A stretch of DNA of 64,000 bases, taken from assembly GCF_000385215.1 (NCBI RefSeq), contig NZ_ARQK01000054.1, positions 24,346-88,345 of the forward strand. Direction: 5' to 3'. A program made the translations under genes and the position numbers. Numbering within the stretch: position 1 is the first letter of the stretch; every line of letters starts with the position of its first letter. The notes beneath the pieces were generated by a model that searched no databases, was not told the DNA's origin, and saw only the letters and a list, made by a program, of their open reading frames with translations. Origin of the DNA: Thioalkalivibrio thiocyanoxidans ARh2 (GTDB lineage Bacteria; Pseudomonadota; Gammaproteobacteria; Ectothiorhodospirales; Ectothiorhodospiraceae). Below are positions 1 to 9,465 of the stretch, piece after piece.

Positions 1-1182
1 ATACCGGTGGCCGTCGCACCGTTTGCCTACGAGGGGGAAGACGCGCTCGACGAGGACATCTCGGAGATCGTGGCCGCCAACCTCGCCCGTAGTGGATTGT
101 TCAACGTCGAGCAGGACGGTCTGCCTTCGGCCCCGTCCGGACCGGCCGACTTTCTCGCCGAGCCCTGGGCCGATGTCGGTGTGGAGTACCTGGTCGTGGG
201 CAATCAGCGGCGGGAGGGTGACGACCTGCTGGTGGAGTTTCACGTGTTCGACGTGCTGTCCGAGGAGCGTCTGGGCGGGTGGCGGATCCCGGTCCCCATG
301 GATATGCTCCGGCGGGGCGCGCATCGGATCTCCGATATCGTCTACGAGCAGATCACCGGCGACCCGGGCGCATTCAGTGCGCGCATCGCGTTTGTCAGCG
401 TCGAACGCAACGGAGACGATCGTCGCTTTGCCCTTGAGGTCGCGGATTCCGATGGTGCCAACCCGAGCACCCTGTTTCGCTCGTCGAAGCCGATCATGTC
501 GCCGAACTGGTCGCCGGACGGGCGCGAACTGGTGTACGTCTCGTTCGAGAATCGCCGTTCCGAGGTCTATCGCCAGAATGTCGAAACCGGCAGCCGCGAG
601 CGGGTGGCAAGCTTCACCGGCATCAACAGTGCACCGGCATGGTCACCGGATGGCCGCTACCTTGCGTTGAGCCTGTCGCGCGATGGTGCGCCGAATATCT
701 ACTTGATGGAGCTGGAAACGGGCGAGATGCAGCAGATGACGCAGTCCAGCTCGATCGAGACGGAGCCGGTCTGGTCGCCGGATGGCGAGACCCTGTACTT
801 CACCTCCGACCGTGCGGGGGCTCCACAGATCTATGCACTGCCGCGCGAGGGTGGAAGTCCTCGGCGTCTGACCTTCGAGAGTGGCTATGCGGCTGCCGCG
901 ACCGTCTCGCCGGACGGGCGCTATATCGTGTATGTGCACGGTGGCGATGGCGGATTTCAGCTGGCACGTCTCGATTTGAACGACCGTCGTGTGACCCGTA
1001 TCACGGATGGGCGGGATGCGGAATCGCCGAGCTTTGCGCCGAATGGCAGCATGATTATCTATGCCATGACAGATGGCGGGCGCGGCGTACTCGGCTCGGT
1101 GAGCCAGGATGGACAGGTCCATCAGCGTCTTGCCGCCAGGGAGGGCGAGGTTCGCGAACCCGCCTGGTCACCCCTGAACTGA
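1..1182 (+). CDS. tolB: TolB, Tol-Pal system periplasmic beta-propeller protein (5' end outside window)
   Basis: The frame is open from base 1, so the signal peptide and extreme N-terminus lie upstream; the GTG at 7 is internal. About 120 residues form the N-terminal alpha/beta domain. They are followed by repeated propeller blades marked by WSPDG-type motifs (PNWSPDGRELVY, PAWSPDGRYLAL, PVWSPDGETLYF, ATVSPDGRYIVY, a diverged PSFAPNG and a terminal PAWSP). TolB binds Pal and TolA in the periplasm and helps constrict the outer membrane during division. pal follows 40 bases downstream, then cpoB, the standard Tol-Pal order. The identity is firm; only the start is missing. Confidence 0.97.
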   Translation: MPVAVAPFAYEGEDALDEDISEIVAANLARSGLFNVEQDGLPSAPSGPADFLAEPWADVGVEYLVVGNQRREGDDLLVEFHVFDVLSEERLGGWRIPVPMDMLRRGAHRISDIVYEQITGDPGAFSARIAFVSVERNGDDRRFALEVADSDGANPSTLFRSSKPIMSPNWSPDGRELVYVSFENRRSEVYRQNVETGSRERVASFTGINSAPAWSPDGRYLALSLSRDGAPNIYLMELETGEMQQMTQSSSIETEPVWSPDGETLYFTSDRAGAPQIYALPREGGSPRRLTFESGYAAAATVSPDGRYIVYVHGGDGGFQLARLDLNDRRVTRITDGRDAESPSFAPNGSMIIYAMTDGGRGVLGSVSQDGQVHQRLAAREGEVREPAWSPLN

Positions 1183-1222
1183 CCTTTATCGACAACTTCA
1201 GCATTTCGAGGAAAATGACGTG

Positions 1223-1789
1223 ATGAGCACGATCTTTCGTTGGGTTTTTGTGGCCATGGTCATTGGGGCGCTTTCGGCGTGTGCGACACCGACACGTGAT
1301 GCCGAGGACGCCGAGCGCGAGGCCGAACGGGCCGCGGCCGAGGAGGCGGAACGTGAACGCGCCGAGCGCGAGGCCCGCGAGGCCGAGGCCCGCGCGCTGG
1401 GGCGTGACCGGCAGTTCGATGCCGACGCGCTGGACGATCCGGACAGCCCGCTGGCCGAGCGCCTGGTCTATTTTGAATTCGACCGGGACGAGGTGCAGTC
1501 GCAGTACGTGGACATGCTCGAGGCACATGCGGCCTATCTGGCGCAGAACTCCGGCGCCAGCCTGCGGCTGGAAGGGCATACCGACGAGCGCGGTACCCGC
1601 GAGTACAACCTGGGCCTGGGCGAACGCCGGGCGCAGTCGGTGCGTCGTATCCTGACCCTGAACGGTGCCTCGGATGACCAGGTCGAGGTCATCAGTTATG
1701 GTGAAGAGATGCCGGTCGCCTTTGAGCAGAACGAGGAGGCCTGGGCCAAGAATCGCCGGGTCGAACTGGTCTACGAATCCCGGCGCTAG
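1223..1789 (+). CDS. pal: Pal, peptidoglycan-associated outer-membrane lipoprotein
   Basis: 188 residues. The start is the ATG at 1223, about ten bases after an AGGA ribosome site; an in-frame GTG sits just before it at 1220. The N-terminus is a lipoprotein signal with lipobox LSAC, lipidated Cys20. Residues about 28-60 are a low-complexity Glu/Arg/Ala stretch, probably helical and longer than in E. coli Pal. The C-terminal half is an OmpA-type peptidoglycan-binding domain (YFEFDRDEV, LEGHTDERGTREYN, NRRVEL). Pal tethers the outer membrane to peptidoglycan and is the partner of TolB, encoded just upstream. Confidence 0.97.
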   Translation: MSTIFRWVFVAMVIGALSACATPTRDAEDAEREAERAAAEEAERERAEREAREAEARALGRDRQFDADALDDPDSPLAERLVYFEFDRDEVQSQYVDMLEAHAAYLAQNSGASLRLEGHTDERGTREYNLGLGERRAQSVRRILTLNGASDDQVEVISYGEEMPVAFEQNEEAWAKNRRVELVYESRR

Positions 1790-1807
1790 TTACGACGGGA
1801 GGCCGCC

Positions 1808-2698
1808 ATGCGGCGTTTGACAGGCAGCAGTAGCCGAAATGCCCCCTCGGGGGCATTTCATTTTCAAGCCCGGGGCGCGGCGGTCGGCGCATCGCACGCT
1901 CGGGCCGCCCCTCTGAGGGGGGCTCTGTTTCCGCGGGTAGGCGTGGCGGTTGCCGCCGGCGTGCTCGTCCTGACGTCGTGGGGGCCGCTCGCCAGCACCG
2001 CAGTTGCCCAGGACGAGGTGTACGCAACCCAGTCGCAGATCCGCGAACTTTCCCAGCGTCTGGATCGCATCGAGCGAATGCTGGACTCCAGTGCCATGCA
2101 GGAGCTCCTGCGGGGCGCTGAATCCATGAACCGGGAGATCCGCGAGCTGCGCGGCGAGGCGGAGACGCTGCGACACGAGGTGGAACGTCTTGGCGCCCGC
2201 CAGCGCGACCAGTTCCGCAATCTGGACGAGCGTGTTGCCGCGTTCGAGACCGGCGAGGCCTTGCCCGCGGATACCGCCGCCCCGACCGAAGAGGTGATCG
2301 AATTCGACCTCCCGGAAGCGGACGAGCAGGCGGCCTACCAAGAGGCCTTCGACCAGTTGATGGCGGGTGACTACAGCGCCGCAATGAGCAGCCTCGAGCG
2401 ATTTATCGAGGACTACCCCGACAGCGACTATTCGGCCAATGCGTGGTACTGGCTGGCCGAGGCCAAGTACGCCAGTGGCGATTTCGAGGCGGCTCTGGAG
2501 GACTTCGAGCGCCTGCGCGAAGACTATCCGGACAGCGACAAGTCCGGGGACGCGTTGCTCAAGATTGGCTATGCCCACTACGAGCTGGGCAATGAAGACG
2601 AAGCGCGCGAGGCCCTTGAGGCGGTGCGCGCCGACTACGGCGGCACGACGCTGGACCGTCTGGCACGCGAGCGTCTGCGCCGGCTCGACGGGCAATGA
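1808..2698 (+). CDS. cpoB: CpoB (YbgF), Tol-Pal associated coiled-coil/TPR periplasmic protein
   Basis: 296 residues from the ATG at 1808, which follows a strong GGGAGG site by six bases. The first ~40 residues are an unusual basic, low-complexity leader ahead of the hydrophobic signal segment (VGVAVAAGVLVLTSWGPL) and an AVAQ-type cleavage site. A coiled coil (about 70-140, heptad-like Leu/Arg/Glu) and three TPR-like repeats (YQEAFDQLMAGDY, YWLAEAKYASGDF, LKIGYAHYELGNE) follow. CpoB coordinates Tol with peptidoglycan synthesis at the septum. A perfect terminator-like palindrome lies inside codons 10-17, so a later non-ATG start (CTG 1913, GTG 1943) is possible. It overlaps queE by four bases. 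Confidence 0.9.
   Translation: MRRLTGSSSRNAPSGAFHFQARGAAVGASHARAAPLRGALFPRVGVAVAAGVLVLTSWGPLASTAVAQDEVYATQSQIRELSQRLDRIERMLDSSAMQELLRGAESMNREIRELRGEAETLRHEVERLGARQRDQFRNLDERVAAFETGEALPADTAAPTEEVIEFDLPEADEQAAYQEAFDQLMAGDYSAAMSSLERFIEDYPDSDYSANAWYWLAEAKYASGDFEAALEDFERLREDYPDSDKSGDALLKIGYAHYELGNEDEAREALEAVRADYGGTTLDRLARERLRRLDGQ
1837..1858 (+). terminator. Perfect 10-bp palindrome resembling an intrinsic terminator, inside the start of cpoB
   Basis: AAATGCCCCC and GGGGGCATTT pair perfectly around a TC loop, followed by CATTTTC. The hairpin lies about 50 bases after the pal stop but within the codons following the apparent cpoB ATG. It could attenuate transcription between pal and cpoB, or hold down cpoB translation. 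Confidence 0.6.
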
Positions 2699-3393
2699 CC
2701 GAGATCCCCGTGCGCGCGGCGCGCACGCCGACCGCGGGCGATTCGGTCAGCCCGGCCCGGGTCCGTATCACCGAGATGTTCGTCTCGCTGCAGGGCGAGG
2801 CGGTGGATGCCGGCTGGCCGACCGCTTTCGTGCGGCTGACCGGGTGTCCGCTACGTTGCCGCTGGTGCGACAGCGCCTACGCATTCGAGGGGGGCGAGGC
2901 GCGCACCCTGGACTCGATTCTCGCGTGGGTGGCCCGGGCGGGCGTGCGCCATGTCTGTGTCACGGGCGGGGAGCCGCTGGCCCAGCCCGGTTGTCGCGAC
3001 CTGCTGGTGCGGCTTTGCGACGCAGGCTATCGGGTGTCGCTGGAAACCAGCGGTGCACTCGACATTGGCGGGCTCGATTCGCGTGTCTCGGTCGTGATGG
3101 ACTGGAAGGCCCCGGGGTCCGACGAGCAGCACCGCAACCTCGAGGCCAATATCTCTCACCTCGCGGCCGGCGATCAGTTGAAGTTCGTACTCGCCAACCG
3201 GGCGGATTTCGACTGGGCCCGCGCCGAACTCGACCGCCTGGACCTTGCACCCGGGGTCGAGGTCCTGTTCTCGCCGGTCTTCGGGGAGCTCGCCCCGCGC
3301 GAGCTGGCCGACTGGATCGTGGCCGATCGGCTGCCCGTGCGCTTTCAGCTTCAGCTCCACAAGCTCCTGTGGGGCGATCAGCCCGGACGCTAG
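2695..3393 (+). CDS. queE: QueE, 7-carboxy-7-deazaguanine synthase (radical SAM)
   Basis: 232 residues. QueE converts 6-carboxytetrahydropterin to 7-carboxy-7-deazaguanine, the ring contraction step of preQ0/queuosine synthesis. The cluster-binding motif CPLRCRWC gives Cys51, Cys55 and Cys58 for the 4Fe-4S cluster, in the CxxxCxxC spacing of radical SAM enzymes. It is preceded by the family motif EMFVSLQGEA and followed by VTGGEPL (SAM-binding GGE). The start overlaps the cpoB stop (ATGA), and queC begins three bases after the queE stop, so translation of the trio is probably coupled. Confidence 0.96.
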   Translation: MTEIPVRAARTPTAGDSVSPARVRITEMFVSLQGEAVDAGWPTAFVRLTGCPLRCRWCDSAYAFEGGEARTLDSILAWVARAGVRHVCVTGGEPLAQPGCRDLLVRLCDAGYRVSLETSGALDIGGLDSRVSVVMDWKAPGSDEQHRNLEANISHLAAGDQLKFVLANRADFDWARAELDRLDLAPGVEVLFSPVFGELAPRELADWIVADRLPVRFQLQLHKLLWGDQPGR

Positions 3394-3396
3394 TCG

Positions 3397-4080
3397 ATGA
3401 CGCAACCGGAACAGGCGGTGGTCCTGCTCTCGGGCGGGCTGGATTCGGCGACCTGCCTGGCGATGGCGCGCGCGGATGGGCTCGATTGCCACGCCCTGTC
3501 CATCGACTATGGCCAGCGCCATCGCACCGAGCTCGAGGCCGCTCGCCGCGTGGCCGCCTCCCAGGGCGTGCAGGACCACCGCGTGGTCCGGGTCGATCTG
3601 ACCGCGATCGGCGGCTCTGCGCTGACCGATGACGCCATTGCCGTGCCGACCGAGGAGAGCGAGGGCATCCCGGTCACCTATGTGCCTGCCCGCAACACGG
3701 TGTTTCTGTCGCTGGCGCTGGGGTTTGCCGAGACCCTCGGCGCGCGCCTGCTCTATGTCGGCGCGAATGCCGTCGACTATTCCGGGTACCCGGACTGTCG
3801 CCCGGCCTTTATCGACGCTTTCCGGAGTCTTGCTCAGGTCGCTACCCGTGCCGGGATCGAAGGCGTACGCTGGGAAGTGCGTGCACCCTTGATGCACATG
3901 AGCAAGGCCGAGATCATCCGCGCCGGGACGGCACTCGACGTCGATTACGCCCAGACCGTGAGTTGCTATCAGGCGGATATCGAGGGGCGGGCCTGTGGGC
4001 ACTGTGACAGCTGCCGTATCCGTCGCGAGGGCTTTGCGGCGGCCGGGGTCCCCGACCCGACCCCGTATGTGAACGGTTGA
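3397..4080 (+). CDS. queC: QueC, 7-cyano-7-deazaguanine (preQ0) synthase
   Basis: 227 residues. QueC uses ATP and ammonia to turn 7-carboxy-7-deazaguanine into preQ0. The PP-loop is SGGLDS (12-17). A substrate-binding segment [11 protein letters not shown] is present. The zinc site is Cys190, Cys200, Cys203, Cys206 (C-x9-CGHC-DSC). Directly behind queE, so the two successive steps are co-expressed. queD is not visible here. A second, divergent QueC-like protein is encoded at 59463-60182. Confidence 0.97.
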   Translation: MTQPEQAVVLLSGGLDSATCLAMARADGLDCHALSIDYGQRHRTELEAARRVAASQGVQDHRVVRVDLTAIGGSALTDDAIAVPTEESEGIPVTYVPARNTVFLSLALGFAETLGARLLYVGANAVDYSGYPDCRPAFIDAFRSLAQVATRAGIEGVRWEVRAPLMHMSKAEIIRAGTALDVDYAQTVSCYQADIEGRACGHCDSCRIRREGFAAAGVPDPTPYVNG

Positions 4081-4217
4081 CGCCCCGGGTATTGCGGCCC
4101 TCATGTGGCCCTGACGCTGGAATGAATGAGGGCTCGATCTCGTCTAGCGTCCGATGTATGCTGCGCACCCCATGGGTGCAGGCGTGCCCGAAAACCGATC
4201 AGTGAGAGGATACGTTG

Positions 4218-5489
4218 ATGGAATTCTCCAGCTTTTCAACCGCCGCCATGATGTTCCTGGGCGGGACGTTCGTCCTCGCCTTCATCATGGGTGCGGTCGC
4301 GAACAAGACCAACTTCTGCACCATGGGCGCCGTCTCCGACTGGGTGAACATGGGCGATACCGGGCGCATGCGCTCCTGGCTGCTGGCGATTGCCGTGGCC
4401 ATGCTGGGTGTGGCGGTGCTCGAATTCTTCGGAGTGCTGAGCGCCGAGGGCTCCTTCCCTCCCTACCGTGCTGAAGGCTTCAACTGGCTGGGACATGTCC
4501 TGGGTGGTTTCCTCTTCGGGATCGGCATGACCTATGCGTCCGGTTGCGGTAACAAGACGCTGGTGCGCGTCGGTGGCGGCAACATCAAGTCGGTGATGGT
4601 GATGATCATCATCGGTGTGATCGCCTTCTGGCTGACCAGCCGCGCCACCGTGTTCGGCACCGGCCAGACCCTGTTCCAGTTGCTGTTCGGCTGGATGGAC
4701 GCGGTGGCGATCCAGATGGAAGGTGGTCAGGATCTCGGCTCCATCATCGCTGGCGAGAATGCCATGGGCGCACGCCTGGTGATGGGCCTTGTGATCGGCG
4801 TGCTGCTGCTGGCGCTGATCTTCAAGGCCGCCGACTTCCGCAAGAGCTTCGACAACATCCTGGGTGGCCTCGTGGTCGGCCTGGTGGTGATCGGTGCCTG
4901 GTGGCTGACCAGCAACATCCAGATCGACGATGGCATGGGTGGCGTGTACACCGCCCAGGAATACATCCAGGAATGGGACTTCGTCGCGGATGCCGATGAC
5001 GGTGAGCGTCCGGCCCTGTCCGGCCCCTGGGCCAACCAGTCGTTCACCTTCATCAACCCGATGGGCCAGAGCGTGGGCTACGTGTCCGGTGGCTTTGACC
5101 GTACTCTGCTGTTCTTCGGCGTGATGGCGCTGGCCGGCGTGATCCTGGGTTCGTTCTTCTGGGCCCTGGTCTCGCGCAGCTTCCGCATCGAGTGGTTCTC
5201 GTCCTTCCGTGACTTCTTCAACCACTTCATCGGCGGCATTCTGATGGGTGTCGGCGGCATCCTGGCACTGGGTTGCACCATCGGTCAGGCGGTCACGGGC
5301 GTTTCCACGCTGGCGCTGGGTGGCTTCTTCACCTTCGCCTTCATCGTGTTCGGTTCCGCGCTGACCATGAAGATCCAGTACTACAAGATGGTCTACGAGG
5401 ACGAGGCGACCTTCGGCAAGGCCCTGGTCACCTCGCTGGTGGACATGAAGCTGCTGCCGGGTGGCCTGCGCAGGCTCGAAGCCATCTGA
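4218..5489 (+). CDS. YeeE/YedE family membrane transporter (sulfur compound or thiosulfate uptake type)
   Basis: 423 residues, highly hydrophobic with about nine or ten membrane segments. The ATG at 4218 is seven bases after GAGAGGA; a TTG at 4215 is in frame but less likely. Family hallmarks are small-residue motifs with a conserved cysteine: NFCTMGAV near the N-terminus, YASGCGNKTLVRVGGGN around residues 110-125, and LGCTIGQAVTG in the C-terminal half. Characterised relatives pass thiosulfate through the inner membrane by relay between such cysteines. A soluble-looking acidic loop (about 235-275) separates the two halves. The substrate here is not determined. It stands alone between queC and tRNA-Lys. 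Confidence 0.82.
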   Translation: MEFSSFSTAAMMFLGGTFVLAFIMGAVANKTNFCTMGAVSDWVNMGDTGRMRSWLLAIAVAMLGVAVLEFFGVLSAEGSFPPYRAEGFNWLGHVLGGFLFGIGMTYASGCGNKTLVRVGGGNIKSVMVMIIIGVIAFWLTSRATVFGTGQTLFQLLFGWMDAVAIQMEGGQDLGSIIAGENAMGARLVMGLVIGVLLLALIFKAADFRKSFDNILGGLVVGLVVIGAWWLTSNIQIDDGMGGVYTAQEYIQEWDFVADADDGERPALSGPWANQSFTFINPMGQSVGYVSGGFDRTLLFFGVMALAGVILGSFFWALVSRSFRIEWFSSFRDFFNHFIGGILMGVGGILALGCTIGQAVTGVSTLALGGFFTFAFIVFGSALTMKIQYYKMVYEDEATFGKALVTSLVDMKLLPGGLRRLEAI

Positions 5490-5496
5490 TCGTCGA

Positions 5497-5527
5497 CCGC
5501 CGGGGAGCCTTGCGTTTTCCCCGGCGG
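5497..5527 (+). terminator. Hairpin after the YeeE/YedE gene
   Basis: A 10-bp stem (5497-5506 with 5518-5527, CCGCCGGGGA/TCCCCGGCGG) closes an 11-base loop a few bases after the stop codon. No T-run follows, so termination efficiency is uncertain. Confidence 0.5.
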
Positions 5528-5627
5528 GCCGTAAACTACGCGGCGCGGTGATCGAGGAGCGACTTCGGTCACCACACGACACCAGGCCAGTGGGCCCCTG
5601 CGGGGGTGTCATGCGGGCCGCAGATAC

Positions 5628-5703
5628 GGGTCGTTAGCTCAGTTGGTAGAGCAGTTGGCTTTTAACCAATTGGTCGTAGGTTCGAATCCTACACGACCCA
5701 CCA
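5628..5703 (+). tRNA. tRNA-Lys (anticodon UUU)
   Basis: Full cloverleaf: acceptor GGGTCGT/ACGACCC, discriminator A, encoded CCA, D-arm TAGCTCAGTTGGTAGAGC and T-arm GTAGGTTCGAATCCTAC. The anticodon loop CTTTTAA puts TTT at 5661-5663. It is followed by an intrinsic terminator at 5739. Confidence 0.98.
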
Positions 5704-5738
5704 TTACTCCCGGGCGCGCTAGCGCGGCCGGCACAAGG

Positions 5739-5759
5739 GCCCGCCTTCGCGGGCTTTTT
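5739..5759 (+). terminator. Intrinsic terminator after tRNA-Lys
   Basis: GCCCGC-CTTC-GCGGGC followed by five T residues: a compact 6-bp stem with a tetraloop and U-tract. It separates tRNA-Lys from tRNA-Leu, so tRNA-Leu needs its own promoter; TAGAAT at 5783-5788 is a possible -10. Confidence 0.85.
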
Positions 5760-5808
5760 GTGTTTATGGGGCGCGAACAGGCTAGAATGCGCGCCTTTAT
5801 TGAGACAC

Positions 5809-5895
5809 GCGAAAGTGGCGGAACTGGTAGACGCGCTGGGTTTAGGTCCCAGTGGGGTAAAACCCGTGAGAGTTCGAGTCTCTCCTTTCGCACCA
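5809..5895 (+). tRNA. tRNA-Leu (anticodon UAG)
   Basis: 87 bases with a long variable arm (class II). Acceptor GCGAAAG/CTTTCGC, discriminator A and encoded CCA. The anticodon stem CTGGG/CCCAG closes the loop TTTAGGT, anticodon TAG at 5843-5845. It lies directly upstream of tig, a conserved gammaproteobacterial arrangement. Confidence 0.97.
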
Positions 5896-5980
5896 TTGTC
5901 CCGTGAACGCCCAGGCAGGCAGCCGGTGAGTGCTGCGGTCGGCAGGGATGACCGATTTTTGAACCATTGCGAGGCCCTTC

Positions 5981-7288
5981 ATGCAAGTTTCCGTTGAAGC
6001 CACCGGCAACCTGGAACGCAAGATGACCATCCAGGTCCCCCCCGAGCGCGTCGAATCCGAAGTCGACAACCGTCTGAAATCGCTGGCCAAGCGCGTCCGG
6101 CTCGACGGCTTTCGTCCGGGCAAGGTCCCGCTGAAGGTCGTGCGCCAGCGCTACGGCGCCGGGGTCTACCAGGAGGTGCTGAGCGAGGTCCTGCAGGAGA
6201 GCTACCGCGAGGCCGTGCAGCAGGAGGGTCTGGAGCCGGCCGGCAACCCGAGTATCGAGCCGCGGAGCGTCGAAAGCGGCCAGCCGATTGAATTCACCGC
6301 GAGCTTCCAGGTGTTCCCCGAGGTGGAGGTGGCCGACTTCTCCGATGCCGAGATCGAGCGTCCGGTCGCCGAGATCGGCGACGAGGACATCGATCGCGTG
6401 ATCGACTCCCTGCGCGAGCAGAACAAGGAGTGGGCCGAGGTCAAGCGCAAGGCCAAGAAAGGCGACCGCGTCACGCTGGACTTCGTGGGCAGCATTGACG
6501 GCGAGGAATTCGAGGGCGGCAAGGCCGAGGACTTCCAGGTTGAAGTGGGCGCCGGCCGTCTGATCGAGGACTTCGAGAAGCAGCTCAAGGGCGTGAAGGC
6601 CGGCGAGGAGCCGACCATCGATGTCACCTTCCCCGATGACTATCCGGCCGAGAACCTGAAAGGTCAGACCGCGCAGTTCGCGCTGACCATCAAGAAGGTC
6701 GAGGGGCCCAAGCTGCCCGAGGTGGACGAGGAATTTGCGAAGAAATTCGGCATCGAAGACGGCTCGGTGGAGAAACTTCGCGCCGACGTGCGGTCCAATA
6801 TGGAGCGCGAGCTGAACCAGGCACTGAAGGGCAAGGTCAAGAATCAGGTCATGGAGCTGATTATCGAGCGCCACGGCTTCGACCTGCCGGATGCCCTGGT
6901 GAAGTCCGAGATCAATCGCCTGCGCGAGGAAGCCGAGAAGCGGTTCGGTGGCGCCCAGCAGACCCAGCCGCTCCCCGACAGCCTGTTCGAGGAAGAGGCC
7001 AAGCGTCGCGTGCGCCTGGGTCTGGCCCTGCGGGCCATCATCGACCAGAAGGGCTTCGAGGTGGACGCGGACCGGGTCGAGCGTGACCTGGAAGAGATGG
7101 CCGCGACCTACGAGGATCCGGAAGAGGTCAAGCAGTACTACCGTTCCAACCCGCAGGCGAAGAGCAATCTGGAGTCGCTGGTGCTCGAGGACCAGGTGGT
7201 CGACTGGATCGTCGATCAGGCCAAGGTCACCGAGAAGAAGACCAGCTTCCAGGACGTAATGAATCCGAACAAGGAGTCGACCGAATGA
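5981..7288 (+). CDS. tig: Trigger factor, ribosome-associated chaperone / prolyl isomerase
   Basis: 435 residues, standard length. N-terminal ribosome-binding domain (about 1-115) carries the signature-like [12 protein letters not shown] around residues 44-55. The FKBP-type PPIase domain (about 150-245) includes [22 protein letters not shown]. The C-terminal helical chaperone arms run to the end. Trigger factor sits at the ribosomal exit tunnel and shields nascent chains. The stop codon overlaps the clpP start (ATGA), so tig and clpP are translationally coupled. Confidence 0.97.
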   Translation: MQVSVEATGNLERKMTIQVPPERVESEVDNRLKSLAKRVRLDGFRPGKVPLKVVRQRYGAGVYQEVLSEVLQESYREAVQQEGLEPAGNPSIEPRSVESGQPIEFTASFQVFPEVEVADFSDAEIERPVAEIGDEDIDRVIDSLREQNKEWAEVKRKAKKGDRVTLDFVGSIDGEEFEGGKAEDFQVEVGAGRLIEDFEKQLKGVKAGEEPTIDVTFPDDYPAENLKGQTAQFALTIKKVEGPKLPEVDEEFAKKFGIEDGSVEKLRADVRSNMERELNQALKGKVKNQVMELIIERHGFDLPDALVKSEINRLREEAEKRFGGAQQTQPLPDSLFEEEAKRRVRLGLALRAIIDQKGFEVDADRVERDLEEMAATYEDPEEVKQYYRSNPQAKSNLESLVLEDQVVDWIVDQAKVTEKKTSFQDVMNPNKESTE

Positions 7289-7962
7289 GCCACGACATGG
7301 CCGGTCAGGGGGCGCAGCATGCCCAGGGGCTGAATCTGGTCCCGATGGTGGTCGAGCAGACCGCCCGCGGCGAGCGCGCCTATGACATCTACTCCCGGTT
7401 GCTGAAGGACCGGGTCATCTTCTGTGTGGGCCCGGTCGAGGACTACATGGCCAACGTGATCGTGGCCCAGTTGCTGTTCCTCGAATCGGAAAACCCGGAC
7501 AAGGAGATCAGCCTGTACATCAATTCCCCGGGTGGGGCCGTGACCGCGGGTATGGCGATCTACGACACCATGCAGTTCATCAAGCCCCAGGTGAGCACCC
7601 TGTGTGTCGGCCAGGCCGCGAGCATGGGCGCGGTGCTGCTGGCCGGTGGTGCACCGGGCAAGCGTTACTCCCTGCCGCACTCGCGGGTCATGATCCATCA
7701 GCCGCTGGGGGGCTTCCAGGGGCAGGCGTCGGATATCGACATCCATGCGCGCGAGATCCTGAAGATCCGCGAGGAGCTCAACCGCGTGCTGGCCCATCAC
7801 ACCGGGCAGACCGTGGAACAGGTGGAGCAGGACACCGATCGAGACCGCTTCATGACCGCCGCCGAGGCCCAGGAGTACGGTCTGGTGGATAATGTCCTTT
7901 CCAGCCGCAGTGCGCCCGCCGCTGGTGGCGAACCGGACACCCGCAAGAAGGACAAGGCCTGA
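7285..7962 (+). CDS. clpP: ClpP, ATP-dependent Clp protease proteolytic subunit
   Basis: 225 residues. The catalytic triad is Ser113 ([11 protein letters not shown]), His138 (SRVMIHQP) and Asp187 (TDRDRF), matching the spacing of E. coli ClpP. The oxyanion-loop motif SPGG is at 81-84. The N-terminal ~20 residues would include the short propeptide removed on maturation. ClpP forms the 14-mer barrel fed by ClpX, encoded next. A hairpin (8012-8036) sits in the 117-base gap before clpX. Confidence 0.97.
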   Translation: MSHDMAGQGAQHAQGLNLVPMVVEQTARGERAYDIYSRLLKDRVIFCVGPVEDYMANVIVAQLLFLESENPDKEISLYINSPGGAVTAGMAIYDTMQFIKPQVSTLCVGQAASMGAVLLAGGAPGKRYSLPHSRVMIHQPLGGFQGQASDIDIHAREILKIREELNRVLAHHTGQTVEQVEQDTDRDRFMTAAEAQEYGLVDNVLSSRSAPAAGGEPDTRKKDKA

Positions 7963-8011
7963 TCGCAGCGAGACTGGATGGCGGGCTGGATATACCGGAC
8001 TCGTGCCCGGT

Positions 8012-8036
8012 CCGTTTGCAACGTGCCGGCAAACGG
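8012..8036 (+). other. Hairpin in the clpP-clpX intergenic gap
   Basis: CCGTTTGC and GCAAACGG form a perfect 8-bp stem around a 9-base loop. No T-run follows, so it more likely tunes mRNA stability or partial read-through between clpP and clpX than terminates. Confidence 0.5.
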
Positions 8037-8079
8037 GGCATGTTCTGAGAAACCCTGACAGCGCAACCGAGGCATACGG

Positions 8080-9357
<1,278 letters not shown>

Positions 9358-9402
9358 GGCCGCGCGGTCTTTCGCAGGGGGGCGGCAAGGGGCTGGCCCC
9401 GT

Positions 9403-9431
9403 CTTGAAAAACGGTCAGGGCACCCCCACCT
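9403..9431 (+). promoter_or_regulatory. Candidate sigma32 (heat-shock) promoter for lon
   Basis: CTTGAA at 9403-9408 and CCCCACCT at 9424-9431, with a 15-base gap, fit the RpoH consensus (CTTGAA, then CCCCATnT) at all but one position. It ends 35 bases before the lon ATG. lon is a classic heat-shock gene in E. coli. Confidence 0.65.
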
Positions 9432-9465
9432 CTCCCTTACATTCGTCTAGCCCTGAGGGGGCCAC

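Noticed and set aside
4165..4179. GCACCC-CAT-GGGTGC palindrome before the YeeE/YedE gene
   Set aside because: Only six base pairs; too common at this GC content to call an operator.
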